Assembly: GCA_001792895.1 (NCBI GenBank) | Contig: MARA01000027.1 | Coordinates: 124,001-188,000 of the forward strand | Length of the DNA stretch: 64,000 nucleotides | DNA from: Lentinus brumalis | Taxonomy: Eukaryota > Basidiomycota > Agaricomycetes > Polyporales > Polyporaceae | Direction: 5' to 3' | In this document: positions 1-12,290 of the stretch, piece after piece | Position numbering within the stretch: position 1 is the stretch's first letter | Layout: every line of letters begins with the position of its first letter | Notes under the pieces: model-generated | The model's input: the letters and a program-made list of their open reading frames with translations, nothing else | Databases searched by the model: none | Told to the model about the DNA's origin: nothing | Made by a program: the position numbers and the translations under genes

Positions 1-809
1 GCGCGGTCGGTGCGTGTAGCGTTCGTTATTGGGCTCGTGCTGGCGCTTCAGGATGGCGGTGGACCTGCCTGCGCAGCGATCGAGCCTCTCTCCTACCACG
101 CGTCCGTCGCCCTGCAATGCACTCGCAGCTGCTGCGCGTACTCCTGAAGATGCATACGGGAAGGCCGATCTGCATCACCTCGGTGGCTGCTCGAATTCAG
201 ACGGCGTGCGGGAGAACGGAGAATCTACGCGTGTAGTCGGGGCGTCTCTTGGGCAGGCTGAGGTAAGGACTACCGCCTTGCTCATCCTACGTTCTTGTTC
301 CCTCGTTTCCAACTTTTGAGTGTAGCGTAAAGAGCAGGGAACGCACGGAAACGGACAACATGAGAGCACGAAGACAAACAGAGGAGTTGGCTATGCGGGA
401 CCGTATTCCGCGCTGCTTAGTCGGCGGATTGGAGTTACATTGGAGTACGAGTACACCGGGAGGACCATGCGCGATCCTCGATCTGCCTGAGCGGGTTCAT
501 GTGCTCCATTTACTTAGTCCGCCGTCTCGCTGTCGGCACCTCCTTTTACTCTCCGCGGAGAACATATCTTCCCGCCCCGATGGCCACGGCATGTCCATTG
601 TCCGTGTCATGCCTACACAGGGAACGTACTTCGTGTTCACCGGTATGAACTCAGCAAGCTTGGAAGACCCACGAATACCGGTGACAGAGCGCGCGGTCGC
701 GGTCCTCGTGTCCGGCTCTTGGGAAACCATGTTTGACAAGCACAGCCGGCTTCAGGCGTTCACTGTCAACGTGCGTGTCTTGCGCGTTCGCATCTTCCTC
801 CCTCCCACC
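1..809. other. Upstream region of F-box/WD40 copy A, no gene recognised
   Basis: No protein family is recognisable in this stretch. A reading frame continues upstream from the copy A start codon, but it has no similarity to the upstream parts of the other copies except in the last about 30 nt. I read it as 5' flank or UTR. Confidence 0.4.
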
Positions 810-3255
810 ATGTCGACTCTCCCAGAGCTGCCTTACATCCCTCTCGAAGTCGCGGAGAACATCATCGACCAATTCGGCGGGCAAATCTACTCACTCCGCA
901 AATGCGCATTGACCTGTCGTGGATGGAATCGCCACGCTCGATATCACCTCGTGGCAGCAATACGTGTACAGTCAAGAGAGGACCTCTACTCCATTTGCGA
1001 CTACTTCACCTCTAACCCTCGCATGGCGAGCCTAGTCCGGACCCTCTCGATGTCACCGGCGGAGACAGAGAACCGTCTATTTCTCCTCGAGGCCCTCCCT
1101 GTGGACCTGTTGAAGCGGTTGCCAAATCTACAGCGGTACAGCCTCCTCGGCGAGGGATACCTTGGCTCCCCATCCGTCTCTTTCCATGATAATATGCTCC
1201 TCCATATCAAGACATACCTACATGTGGAAGAGCTGAACTTGGATTTCCTGAAATTTCGCACGAGTGTGCAGCTCGCGAGGGTCTTGATGGCCTTGCCGCG
1301 ATTGCGACGCCTCGAAACCGGGCGCCACTTCATGGTGATCAAGACTACTGACACCTCGCGGTACCGCAACAAGTGCAAGATGCTGACGGAAGTGACAGTA
1401 GTATGTACTAGTACATTCCAAGCAATCGCAGCTGCACACTGACATGTTCTGCTCAGATGGACCACACGGTTGCTTGTCTCATCGTTCAGATGTCGCTCTC
1501 CACGTTGCGCGTAGTGCGGTGCGCTCTGAGTGCTCTAAAAGGTACGTTTGTACTGACAATAATACCACTCGTATACCATCGCCGACTCTGAAGGCTTTTA
1601 CAGACGAGGGTAGCACTGTAGACTTGTCCGAGCTGAAACACCTCCACTCCCTGGAGTTCTTGGTCCCTGGCCCGATCGCAGACTCATTCGACCAGATCGT
1701 CCCAGTGATCTCCACTATGCCCTCGAACAAACTCCGCAGCTTGACCATCAGCTTCTTGAGCACCCGGGACTGGCAGACCATCTCCGACCAGGTCGGTCAT
1801 CCGCTAGAGGATGCTATCCTTGCGCTTGGGAAACCGAGCGTGGTCGTATCAGTAGCGAACATAAAGCGCAACGGACCCTCCGCAAAGATTGTTCAAAGAT
1901 ACTTGCCCCGTGTCCACGAGGCTAAATTGCTTCAGGTCCAGTGCTCTTCTCGTGCGTACGGCTTGTGCACACCACCGTTCCAGACTTTTGTAAATCACAC
2001 ATCATCATTTTACAGGGTACCCAGACGGGGAGTTCCACCTGGGCCACGAGACGAGGGTGGAAGCCATGGACACCTCCCCGGACGGTCGATATTTTGCCAC
2101 CGGAGCGGCCGATGGCACCGTCATTGTGTGGAGCGGCGCAACAGCTCCAGAGAGGACTCTCGTAGAGATGCAGTGCCCCGCAGAGTCTGAGGGCGTCCGC
2201 TCTCTCCATTTCTCTGACACTGGCGATTTCTTGGCAGGCATATGCGACCATAGTCTCCTAATCTGGCGCGTCGTCGACGGTGTCCAAGTCACCTCTATGC
2301 CAGGACCCCTCCGGTGCGAGCGCTCCTGTGCATGGCGGAGCCAGAGTCTCGATCATCTCACTCTCTCAGTCATGGAATGGGGGATACACGATGACGACGA
2401 GGAGCCAAGGTCCGCATATCTGTCGGTAACGGAGGTGCACGTACTCCACTCAGGAACAGTGACAACCAGTGACCCTGTTTCCTTAGCACCCGACCACTTC
2501 CCTGTTATCTACGAAGGACTCTTCGAACGCCGCACTCGTATCACACATTCGTCTAGCGGCTCATGCGTCGCAGTATGGAACATTGGTGCGCCTGGATGCT
2601 GCATCTGGAAAATGCCAGTGGGCGATTCTACCGGGCCCGCATACGCCCTGACGCACCGACTGAGCTACGGACACCCTCACTCAGGTCCTTGGTGGGCGAT
2701 CTTTGTAGGTGACACCCAGCTCGTGATAGGTTTCGATGACGGCACAATTCGCTGGTGGGACATATCCTCGTTTTCATCGGCTCAAGTGGAGCCCTGCGGC
2801 ATCCGTGCGCTCTTGCCCCAAAGTTCCTCGGGGAACGGCCGTCATCCGTATCTCCTCAACATTCCTTCCTCATTGCTTGGGGGTGGGAAGACAACAGTGT
2901 ACCTATCCTACGCCGCACGAAGACTCCCACATCGCAGGGTTCCTTAGCCCGGCCCGACAACTTCTCGCTTCATGTCACCCTCCATGGCCATACGGACAAT
3001 GTCACTGCTGTGTGCGTCTCTCCTTGCGAGCGATACGTGGCCACCGCCTCCAAAGATCGCACCGTCCGGGTATGGAGCACCAGTGATGGAGAGCTCTTGT
3101 GGACCTTCCGCGACCTTTCGGAGCTGGTGACGCACGTCAGCTTCTCGTCGGACGGGAGGTGGCTGGCAACGGCATCCGAAGGCGGAAGAGTGCGTGTACG
3201 CCTATTGGCTATGTTCGTGAGGGATGTGGCAGTTCCTTCCGTCGATGATACTTAG
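810..3255 (+). pseudogene. F-box/WD40 protein copy A, 4 exons, one frameshift
   Basis: Predicted SCF ubiquitin-ligase adaptor: an N-terminal F-box that would bind Skp1, a middle leucine-rich stretch, and a C-terminal WD40 propeller for substrates. The start at 810 has a CCACCATG context shared with copies B and C. Exons 810-1400, 1457-1541, 1604-1951 and 2016-3255 join in phase, with donors gtatgt, gtacgt and gtgcgt. The F-box core reads IPLEVAENIIDQ near the N-terminus, followed by the LRKCALTCRGW segment. WD40 signatures include SPDGRYFATGAADGTVIVW and SPCERYVATASKDRTVRVW. Aligned with copies B and C, exon 4 has a 1-nt gain near 2845, and the frame changes there, removing the last WD repeats. 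Ending VPSVDDT matches copy C. It is either a recent pseudogene or a sequence error; the rest is clean. Confidence 0.8.
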
Positions 3256-5043
3256 ATGTTGAATGCGCGACTAGCCTCGGACGTGCCAGACGCAGAGCCG
3301 TCCTCCGTTTTCTCTGACTAGCTTTCGGACATTTGCTTGCAGTACTGACGTTTTACGACCAACAAACCCCAGAGGAACCTGGACAGTGTTACCGATGTAT
3401 GACGAGTCCGATCGATATTTACTCATACCAGCTCCGCATTTCCGACCTTTGTATGATACAGGTTCACTCTCCCAGAGGAGGATCGTGGATAGAGACGTCC
3501 CTCAAGGTGTGGATCCGAGTCGAGAACAAGATACACGCATGTATGAGCAACGTAAACATATGTACAACCTCCGAGTCGCCCTCGTCCTCGAGCGTAACTA
3601 GAACACCGTTCCAACCAAGTCCCGCCCTCCTCCAGATCTTTGTCCGACCACGGAGACTACGCCGCCCGCCCAACACACACGCTATCCGCCCTCTACGACG
3701 AGAGGACGTTCAAAACCCCCAGTAATGAGGCAGATGTAGCTCGGACGTTCTCGCCGCTGGGCACTCAGCCCGGATATGCGGGAGGATTCTGCGAGGAGAC
3801 GTGCGCAGGGTGCGGCCTAAAACGCTGAGGCTGGATCTCGACGCACGCGCGGGTCCTGCCTCCTGCGCGGAAGATCCAGGTGCTGGTGTCCGTGCAGATG
3901 TCCCGCGCGAAGTCAGAGCTCAAGGCTCTGCGGGCGATGAAAGAGCTGGGGATCGGGGGTTTGGGAAGAGTATCGTCAGGCAGAGGAAAAGGAACATCTG
4001 ACTGCGACCCAGCACGTACTCCGTGACGGCGGGTAGACTCCAGCTTGAGCCTGCTCAGCTGTAGGCGGTACGCTCCTGTTCGACTGGTCACAATAGTCTG
4101 AGAGTCTCTCCTACGAGCTGTTTGTTTCAGGTCGCCGACAAGACGACACCAAGGACGCGCATATCCTCCCGCCGACGCGTCGTCCGGTAGCTCCGTGTCA
4201 TCCGGTACCGTCCCTGAGGCGACGATCCACACAAACAGCTCAGACATTCGTGACGCCAACCGCGCCCGAACATCGCGAGGTCATCGCGACGACTGCGCCC
4301 AACCAAATGCCCCACGCTGACGGGCGGGGCGCACCGACTCGACGCACGCTGATCTCCTCTGCTTTGATTCATCCATCGCCCAGATCGTCGCGGGATCGAA
4401 CGTCGGCGCGCTCGATGAACCTCCAGCCGGAGGTGAGCGCGACGGGGGCTCCTGAGCAAAATGACAACACGTCGAGTAGCTGCAGACATGAACGGAACAG
4501 CCGCTGCAGCCCCGGCCGGTATTGGATGCGGGGAGCAGGACTTGGGAGTCTCGCGATATTGAAGAGGGCAGGACGACGGAGATTGCTGAGCTCGTCGTAC
4601 GGATGAACGCAGACGGCGCATCATGATCCGAGCCCATAGTCCGTCCTCCACACGACTGGCCACTGGTTGCTTGTGCCCCCGTGAACCCAGAACGTACGCG
4701 ACCATAGACGGGGACGACGTACCACCGGGTCTCTCGAGTGTGGGATATCGCCCCGTCCAGCAAGCCTCCTTCTGGCTCCTCGAGGGTCGCGCGGGCGGAT
4801 GCAAGCCATGCAACTCTTCAGCCTCTACGAAGCGACGCGCGGCCTCGTTGCAGGGACGGAGTTCCAGTACTGCAGAAGCAAAGCTCAGCTCTCTCGCACA
4901 TATGAGCAGCGAGCGCGCGCAGGAGGAGACTCACAGCCTTGACGGGATAGTACTGGAGGTGGAACGCGTACTCCTAGACATCGATGATGGGAACGGGAGA
5001 GAGGAGCGGATTCGGCATCAGGATAGTCGCGATCTCGAGCTTC
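3256..5043. repeat. Downstream block of copy A, duplicated after copy C
   Basis: The sequence after the copy A stop resembles the sequence after the copy C stop (24270 onward) in the same order: a stretch around 3340-3470, then a CCGACCACGGAGACTACGCCG-like stretch near 3645 matching one near 24800, then a block at 3840-3960 matching one at 25010-25120. A minus-strand frame between 3765 and 4259 is partly shared between the two blocks, but I recognise no family. I call it a segmental duplication with possible remains of an unknown gene. Confidence 0.45.
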
Positions 5044-5759
5044 TCAGTCTCCGAGTAGTATCCTCTTCGCCGTGAGAGCTGTAAAGCGTGTTAGCGGACG
5101 TAAAATGGAGCAAGGGTAGGGCAATGGGAGACGTGTGGGTGCGAGGTGTCTGCACATATTCCGACCGTGCTGGCCCTGACGTTCGAATTGACTCCAGCGT
5201 GCTGCGAGAGATAACCGCGTAGAGGACCGATTGACTGGCGAACCAAATGCAGGCTCCGTCCTCCGCACAATGCACAAGACGTAGCACTCACCATTGACAC
5301 TGCCATAGGCAGCGGCAATCACATCCTTCAGCAGGCCAAACTTAAGCTCGCCGCCGCCCTGTGACTGCGGCGCGAGGTGCTTCTAGACAAGTGAATGGTT
5401 GATGTGTCTGCCACCGTTGAATTGAGCGCAGACCGGAGCTTAATCTGCTCCCTGGGTGCGGCGGCCTTGGCGTATGCCTCCTCGGCAGCGTTGAGGTCGT
5501 TCACGTATGCCTGGTGGTGCTTGCTGTCCTGCAGCTCCATAATCGTGCGAGAGATATGCGGCTCAAGGTCTTTGTGCGCGCATGCTGTCAGCACGTGCGG
5601 GTCGGGGAGAGAGCGAGGACGCACGTCATAGGATGAGTCGAGCTTGGGGAGTGTGTGCACGCCGCGTGCGGCCAAGGAGGTTGTTGCGGAGGGGACGGAA
5701 CGCGTTGCGGGGCGTACAGAGAGAGCAGCAGAGCGAGCGATGGTCGTGAGGAAAGACAT
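5044..5759 (-). pseudogene. sod2: Mn superoxide dismutase relic 1 (5' half)
   Basis: Reading from the ATG at 5759 on the minus strand gives a mitochondrial-type leader ([11 protein letters not shown], rich in A, R and S) and then MnSOD N-domain sequence: [29 protein letters not shown] and AAEEAYAKA. The second His of the metal site region (SKHHQAYVN) is present. Between SSYD and LEPHIS an intron-like insert with gtgcgt and an acag acceptor is kept, so the copy arose at DNA level. Then the frame shifts, and a TAG replaces the FW of the HSLFW motif; the segment [12 protein letters not shown] is still readable. No C-terminal iron/manganese domain (DVWEHAYYLQ-type motif) follows. A functional copy must lie elsewhere if the organism has one. 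Confidence 0.75.
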
Positions 5760-5825
5760 CGTGGTGGGTGAGTGAGTGAGTCGTGAGCGAGCGAGAGCGA
5801 GTCCGACGCGCGACGACGCGCGCGC

Positions 5826-5844
5826 TGACGTCATCAACCACGTG
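5826..5844. promoter_or_regulatory. CRE plus E-box pair upstream of SOD relic 1
   Basis: TGACGTCATC at 5826-5835 is a full CRE/ATF-type bZIP site, followed after three bases by CACGTG at 5839-5844. It lies about 70 bp upstream of the relic's ATG. The same arrangement recurs at 12047-12064. Such sites are typical of stress-responsive promoters, so they probably belonged to the MnSOD promoter; this is inference. Confidence 0.55.
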
Positions 5845-5879
5845 CGCGCGGTCCGAAAACCGGCGGCGTCTCGTGCTCG

Positions 5880-6310
5880 TCCTTCCTCCTCCCGACGACG
5901 ACGAGCAACAGGAGCAAGCACCCAGGTAAGCACGCGAGGTACATCGTATGTCGCTGCAGAGGTGGAGGTGAGTGCAGCGGACTGTCGAGCTCACTGCATA
6001 CACACAGACGACGAACAACGCGCCCCCTGCGTCCAACTTAGTACGGCTCCTCGTCACTGATTTTCGCCATGCGGTAGAGCCTTCGTCAGCTTCGACACGG
6101 CTCCCCGACACATCCCTCCTCTAGCTCCACGCCTCCATGAAGCTCTGCTGTCCCCGTCCTTTGTTCTTGTCCGCCTCTTGCCCGACGACAACCGACGACA
6201 GCTGCGAGCACGCAGGTAAGCACACAAGGTACGTCCTATGTCGCTGTGAACGTGAAGTGAATGCAGCACTCGTTGCTCACTACATACTCACAGGCAGGCG
6301 ACAAATGGGG
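5880..6310. repeat. Dispersed repeat, copies 1 and 2
   Basis: Two related segments of about 180 bp (5880-6060 and 6140-6310) share a core that reads AGCACNCAGGTAAGCAC, then a GGTACNTC-TATGTCGCTG stretch, and about 90 bp later a CATACACACAG-like stretch. Related copies occur at 12090-12290 and 13540-13690. The core looks like an exon end with a strong splice donor, so it may be a copied 5' exon of a gene that was divergent from the SOD gene. No protein is recognisable. Confidence 0.5.
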
Positions 6311-8981
6311 GGCCGCTAATCTTCGAGTTCCACTCATCAGGCCGCCTCGGCAGTGATTTTCGTCATGTGCTACACCCTTCGTCAGCCTTCGACATGCCTA
6401 TCGACGTCTCTCGTCCGACGGATTCTCCGAAGATGCCCTATCCTATACGTGGCCCATCAGTCTGCCACGGCCGTCCTCTACGCGGTACGCCCGGAGAACC
6501 CTAGTGCGTCACCCCCGTTCCGACACTTCTCCCGGCCTCTCGACCGAAAACGAAGTCTCGTCTTGCCTGTGCACCTCTCGAAATCGGCCTGATGACATCC
6601 GACATCCAGGGTCAGACTGTTTGCGTTCGCAACATTCGTCTTTAGCGACCATCGCAGCCACACTCTCGTCAATTTGTCCTCAGGATCCCGCCTCGGCGCC
6701 GGCTTGTTCACCGTCCATGACGTCCTTCTCTGCGTCCCGGCATCTACATCTGCTACTTTCATCCATGGCGGACCCAGAACGACATCAGCTTCTGGATTTG
6801 TGCAGCGGCGTATCCGGTTCGGCGCAGGGGCCGCCGACGGCGACATTGCACGCGCTCCACTGGTACTTACCTCGAAACTCGCGATTCCACGATGCGTACT
6901 GCCTGCTCTTGTCCTCGATCCTCGATCCTCGACTGTCAGACTGTCCACCGAGAGCTTCGACCCGCACGATCGGCAACATCGGCTCGCTCTGAGTACATCA
7001 TGGTCTTACACCTTTCACCACCGCCTATCAGTCCACACTGGTGAAAGACTGCCCGTGCCTCGCCTTCCTCGAAATTCGCTTCGATTTTCTGGCCATCGTT
7101 CGTCGGATCCGCGGAACAGCAGGACCTTCAGCAGTCCCTTGAACCCTCGTCCTCCAGCACTCGGCCTCTCACCCGTCCTATCCAATTCTGTGCTCATGCG
7201 TGCGGAGACTCGAGACCGGGAGCATCTCGCGACTCGCGTCGAAATTGTCGGGCCTTCGTGTCTTCCGCAACTTGCCTCGCGCACGCAGGATGTGGCGGAT
7301 GTGGAGGCTGAGACTTGTGCTCTTCATACCTCGTCTCTGGCGAGTCGCGACAGGGGTGGGCGCACCCTCCTCCACGCGTCCCGAAGTCAATGATACCAGA
7401 TCTGTTCCTGTCTAGTACCTCGCCCGCTCTCCCATGCGCCGCTCCACCAGCTAGAGCAAAGACGTTTGTCACTCCGTCACTTCAGCTACACCTGCTGCTC
7501 TCGCGCACCTCGGGCGGCCTAGGACGACATCCGCACTGGAGCCGCAGCAGACCCGGACCCTGTTCGTCACGGTACGCTCTACCCGTCCGCCGAGCCGACC
7601 GCGACAGTCCGTGGAAGCTGCTTCACGGCTCTCGTTTGTCCCTAATCATCGATGGTCACTGGTCAGACTGTTTCGCGAGAGCTCGCACTAGCACTCGCAG
7701 CCTCCTCGGCTCACCTAGCGGACAGCGAGCCTCGTATATCAGCCCGTCCGCTGTCGAGCACAACGCCTCGCCGTCCCTCTCACCGTCATCTCGACAGGTA
7801 TAGTTGGAGGCTCGGGCGGCATCAAGTGGTATCACGAGCATGATGCGGAGGCCAGGTCCATCCTACGGAGCCGAGCACACATCCTCGCCATACCCGCCGT
7901 TCCGCCAGCACGACTTCAGTCTTTCTGTGCGGTTCCCGTTAGACACGCCCCCGCATGAGTGTCGGCTTGTGGCGGAGAACTGCACCTTCACGGGCTCGGG
8001 AAGGTGAGCATATCATGCTCGTCGATCAGCCTCGATCGGATTCCCCTGCTCTACCTCACATCCAGCGAATCCAACGCACGATTGCAGAGCGCGCCAAGTA
8101 CCCGCGCGCACACGCGACCACTCTGACCTGACCACACAACGCTTGTCCTCGTTCTACCTACGCGCGCGCGCAGACGGGTGTCCCCTTCGTGGCTCGTCCT
8201 GACCGCTTTGGAGGACTCTCTGGAGACTCTGATCTCGCCGCCAGGCTGTCTCTTGTCTGTTCTCGCGCTGCGCCGCATCTGCATCTTGCATGGGTCCCCG
8301 ACTCCCTGTGTCTCAAGTACGAGTCTATCATTATGAGCGCCGAGCGACACTCGTCAATCTTGCAGGCTCGCGTCTTTCTTTACGACGTCCATACCCCGCT
8401 CGGCCCGGGAATCCTCGTCCCATCCGACTCTCTGCTCAGTGCTAACGGAGGACGTCCTCGTCCTATCCTCCGAGTCGCTACCGCGGGACGCAGCTTCGAC
8501 TCGGAGTGTTCTCGTCGACCCGGGACCCAGTTACCCGTGCACAGGAACCGTCGTCTCTGCGAGCTGGGTGGAGGAGACGCGGAGGGTACTTGTACGAAGC
8601 TTGGTCGTAGGACTGTCATGAAGGCTAGGGGTTGCGGACGTCGCTAGAGCTGCATAAACAGGTAGTGATCATGAGTACTGTATTGGAGTAAAGACTCTCG
8701 CTGCATGTACTCATCGCTGTCGAAGAATCATCATATGTCGCGCGGCGCAGCTTCGATGCGTTCAGTAGGACCATCCAACCCGCGCAACGTTTATCCCTGA
8801 TATGACGGCACGGTGCGTACGCGACACGCGCAAGTAGCGTACAGCAGCTGCATGCGTGTGACAAGCTCGGAGGCATTAGGAGTCCGAGCGGCAGATAAAA
8901 TGTGTGCGAGTGACGCTTGCCGGCGTGGTCCTTGGCGGCACGGTGGCACAGGTCGCGCGTCGCATCGATCTTCCTCCCACC
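6311..8981. other. Gene-poor interval upstream of copy B
   Basis: Open frames here are short, rich in S, P and R, and overlap each other on both strands; none matches a family I know. The sequence is pyrimidine-rich on the + strand between about 6360 and 8640. A stretch at 8160-8172 is a short CG dinucleotide run. I see no supported gene. Confidence 0.4.
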
Positions 8982-11414
8982 ATGACGACTCCCTGCGAGC
9001 TCCCGTACATCCCGCTTGAGGTCGGGGAGAACATCATCGACCAGCTCAGCGGGCGCGTTCGCTCGCTCCGCAGTTGCGCCTTGGTCTGTCGCGGATGGAG
9101 TCGTCACGCTCGGCAGCATCTCATGGCATCAATCCGGGTACGCTCAAGAGACGATCTCCACTCCATTCGCAACTACTTCGCCTCCAACCCTCGCATGGCA
9201 AGCGTTGTCCAGAGTCTCTCGATGACACCAGTGGCCATAGGGGGTCAGTTGCACCGTCACGCCCTTCACGATTTCCTCCCAGGGGACTTGATGAAGTGGC
9301 TGCCCAATCTACAGAGTTACAGGATCATCAGCGGGTGGGGGGGCCGCGACTTCATGTCAATCCATGCCACCACACTCCTTCATATCAAGTTATACCTGCA
9401 TATAGAAGCGCTGAGCTTGGATAACCTGGAGTTCAGCAAGAGTGCAGAGCTCGCGAGGGTCTTGATCGCCTTGCCGCGACTGCGACGTCTCGAATGCTCG
9501 GAGGTGGTCATTGCGAACAAGGTTAATGACACCGCACGTTTCCGCGACAAGTGCAGTACTCCAACCACATCATAGGGTTTCGCAACCGGACACTGACCTT
9601 TCGTGCCCAGATACGGGTAGCACGACATCCTTGTATCACGCGTCTCCTCGTACAGATGTCACTCTCCACATTGAACATATTGCGGTGTGATGTGGACGAT
9701 GTAGGAAGTATGTCACCCTGATTAAACTGCTACTGCGTAGTAATATCTAATGTTTGCGCAGACTGGGCTGGCGCTCTGAACTTGTCCGAGTTGAAGTGCC
9801 TCCAGTACCTGGAGTTCATGGTCGACCGGGGGTCGATTGACGTCCAGTTTCGCCGCATCAGCTCCGTCATAACCGCATTGAAGCCAAACATACTCCGTAA
9901 CGTGACGATCAACCTCACTCAGAGTCTGCCCAATGAGTCCTTGGAGACCCGCTGGGCCCAGGCCGGGCGTTCACTGGAAGACGCTATCCTTGTACCGGGG
10001 ACACCTATCGTGGTCCTCTCGTTATGGAAGGCGAAGCACAACAGACTCGCATTTTGGTCCAAGATGCTTCACGCTCACTTTCCCCGTCTTCACGAGCGTA
10101 ATCTGCTTCAGATCCAATGTTCTTCCGGTGCGTATGATATATGTACGCCACCGCTCAGGCCCTTTAGAGCTTACATGTCATATAATTGCAGGATTCCGAG
10201 ACGGGGAGGTCCATCTCGGCCACGACAGTGAGGTGACTGCCAGGTCCGCCTCGCCGGACGGTCGTTATTTTGCGACCGGAGCGGCTGACGGCACCGTCAT
10301 TATATGGAATGGTACGACAGGTATAGAGTGGATCCCCATGGAGATACAGTGCGTCGATAACCGGCGAGATGTCTTCTCTCTCCATTTCTGCGACACCGGC
10401 GAGTTCTTGGCGGGCAGGTTTCGACGCCATCTTCTCATCTGGCGTGTTGTCGATGGTGTGCAACTTACCTCCATCACTGCACCTCCCGACGAATTGCGCT
10501 CCTGTGCGTGGCGGAGGCAGAGTCTTGATTATCTCACCCTCTCAGTTGTGCAATGTGGTGCGCACCAATCGTCGAGATCCCCATTCCTGTCGGTCACAAC
10601 GGTGCATGTACACCACTGCGGTACAATAACTACCAGCGAACCAGTCTTCTTATCACCCAATCCACTCGGAGGCCCTGCTTTCAGCGAGGATCACTTTATA
10701 TGCTCCTGGATCGCACAATCGTCCAGCGGTTTATGTATTGCCGTATGGGGCACCCTCAATACCGAATGCCACATCTGGCGCATGGTCGATACATACGAAA
10801 CACACCAACTGAAGCTCGGAAAATTTCCTTCTTCCATGTACTTTGTGGGTGATACCCAGCTGGTGGTCGGATTCTGTGACGGCACTATCGGCTGGTGGGA
10901 CATACCCCCGTCCCTGTTGGCCACATCAGAGCCGTGCGGCGTCCTCTCGGTCTTTCCCGAGGTTTCCGAGGTTTCCGAGGTGACCAAGCTCTTCGTGTCG
11001 CCTCTTCACTCCTTCCTTCTCGTCCTACCGCCTCAAGGGGTACCCGGCCCACCGTGTCAAGGGGTACTCGTCCTACGCCGCACCTCCACCGTCACAGACC
11101 AGGGTCATATGTGCTATGACTTCTCACTACATGTCGTCCTCCATGGCCATTCAAGGCTTGTCGGCGATGTATGTGTCTCTCCGTGCGAGGGATATGTCGC
11201 AACTGCATCTGATGATTACACCGTCCGGTTGTGGAGTACGAAGGATGGACAGCTCTTGTGGACCTTCCGAGACAACTACCCCGCAGTTCCACACATTATC
11301 TTCGCGTCAAATGGGAGGATTCTGGCATCGACATTTGGCGATGGAAGGGTCTGCATAAACATCCTATCGAGATTCATTCCGCATGCGCCGAGTTTATCCG
11401 TTGGCGATACTTAG
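8982..11414 (+). CDS. F-box/WD40 protein copy B
   Basis: Predicted SCF adaptor of the same family as copy A, and readable to its natural stop. Start at 8982 in CCACCATGACG. Exon 1 (8982 to about 9555) carries the F-box (IPLEVGENIIDQLSG, then LRSCALVCRGW) and leucine-rich sequence. Exon 2 ends at 9707, exon 3 is 9762-10127 and exon 4 is 10192-11414; the last two junctions are in phase. Exon 4 holds the WD40 propeller, with SPDGRYFATGAADGTVIIW, GDTQLVVGFCDGTIGWW and YVATASDDYTVRLWS. The end of exon 1 differs from the other copies: the MLTEVT segment before the donor is missing, and the likely donor is the weak gtactc at 9556 with an acceptor at 9619-9620. So the exon 1/2 junction is uncertain; elsewhere no lesion is seen. 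A short repeat VSEVSEV lies near 10970. Confidence 0.8.
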
Positions 11415-12040
11415 GTGTTTAACGCAGTATTAGTATCCAATCCACTTACACTCGTGACCCAAGAGAACACGGACCACAGTTACTCATGTATGACGCGCCA
11501 AATTGATATGTCCCCGTATACCTGCTGCGCAGCTCCGATGTCCGATAGTACATGTTGAACCACTCTCACAGAGTAGGCTCGTGAGGTCATGACGGCCCTC
11601 CAGGTGCGTTTGACCTTTGAGGCGAACCCGTTATCTTATACCTCAGCGCACTGCGTCACGACAGATCGACAAGACTTACGCCCGCTGGAATCATAGATTG
11701 TACGGAGACAAATACTGAACAAGACTATCCAGTCACAGGGACGGAGGAAGTGAACGATATATACACCGTGTGCATACAGATGACGCAAATATAGGACCTT
11801 GGCTTCCGGCCTGTTCGACCGACACTGATCAGAGAGCAAGTCTTCCTACGAGCCGACTGTGTCTCCGGGAGCCGACAGACGGACGGCCGACTCGGAACCG
11901 GATACGAAGCTGGCGGGCTCAGTGCAGGGAGAGAGGGCGGACATTATCGGCACGGAGCTTTGGTCATGCGGCCAGCAAGATGCGAGCGAGCGAGCGAGAG
12001 CAACCGCGCCGCCGCCGACGATAACGACAACGCGGGCGGG
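11415..12040. other. Interval after copy B
   Basis: The first about 150 nt weakly resemble the sequences after copies A and C, including a GTATGACG stretch. Beyond that nothing is recognised. Confidence 0.35.
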
Positions 12041-12046
12041 CAAGCA

Positions 12047-12290
12047 GACGTCATCGAGCACGTGGGGGCCCCTTCATTGCCCGCAAAAGTCTCGTCCTCG
12101 TCCTTCCTCCACCCGACGACGACGAGCGAGCACCCAGGTAAGCACTCGAGGTACGTCGTATGTCGCTGCAAAGCTGGAGGTGAGTGGAAGACCCTCGAGC
12201 TCATTGCACACACAGGCGACGTACACTGCTTGCGTCCTACTCAGCACGCATACGGCTCCTCGTCAGCGATTTCCGTCATGTGATAGTCTC
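12047..12290. promoter_or_regulatory. Second CRE/E-box pair and dispersed repeat copy 3
   Basis: GACGTCATC starts at 12047 and CACGTG lies at 12059-12064, with the same 3-nt spacing as at 5826-5844. It is followed at about 12090-12290 by the dispersed repeat core with GCACCCAGGTAAGCAC and GTCGTATGTCGCTGCA. The layout copies that upstream of SOD relic 1, but no SOD coding sequence is attached here; the next SOD remnant is at 13.4 kb. Confidence 0.5.

Noticed and set aside
651..884. Long minus-strand frame opposite the F-box of copy A, with similar antisense frames opposite B and E (AELVDDVL)
   Set aside because: It is the exact complement of the conserved F-box exon; its conservation is explained by the sense strand.
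4127..4813. A 228-codon minus-strand open frame
   Set aside because: Arg/Ser-rich composition, overlaps other open frames, and no family match; only its duplication with the copy C flank is notable.
6504..8007. Series of + strand open frames rich in S, R and P
   Set aside because: They overlap in all frames in pyrimidine-rich DNA and show no domain or consistent splice pattern.
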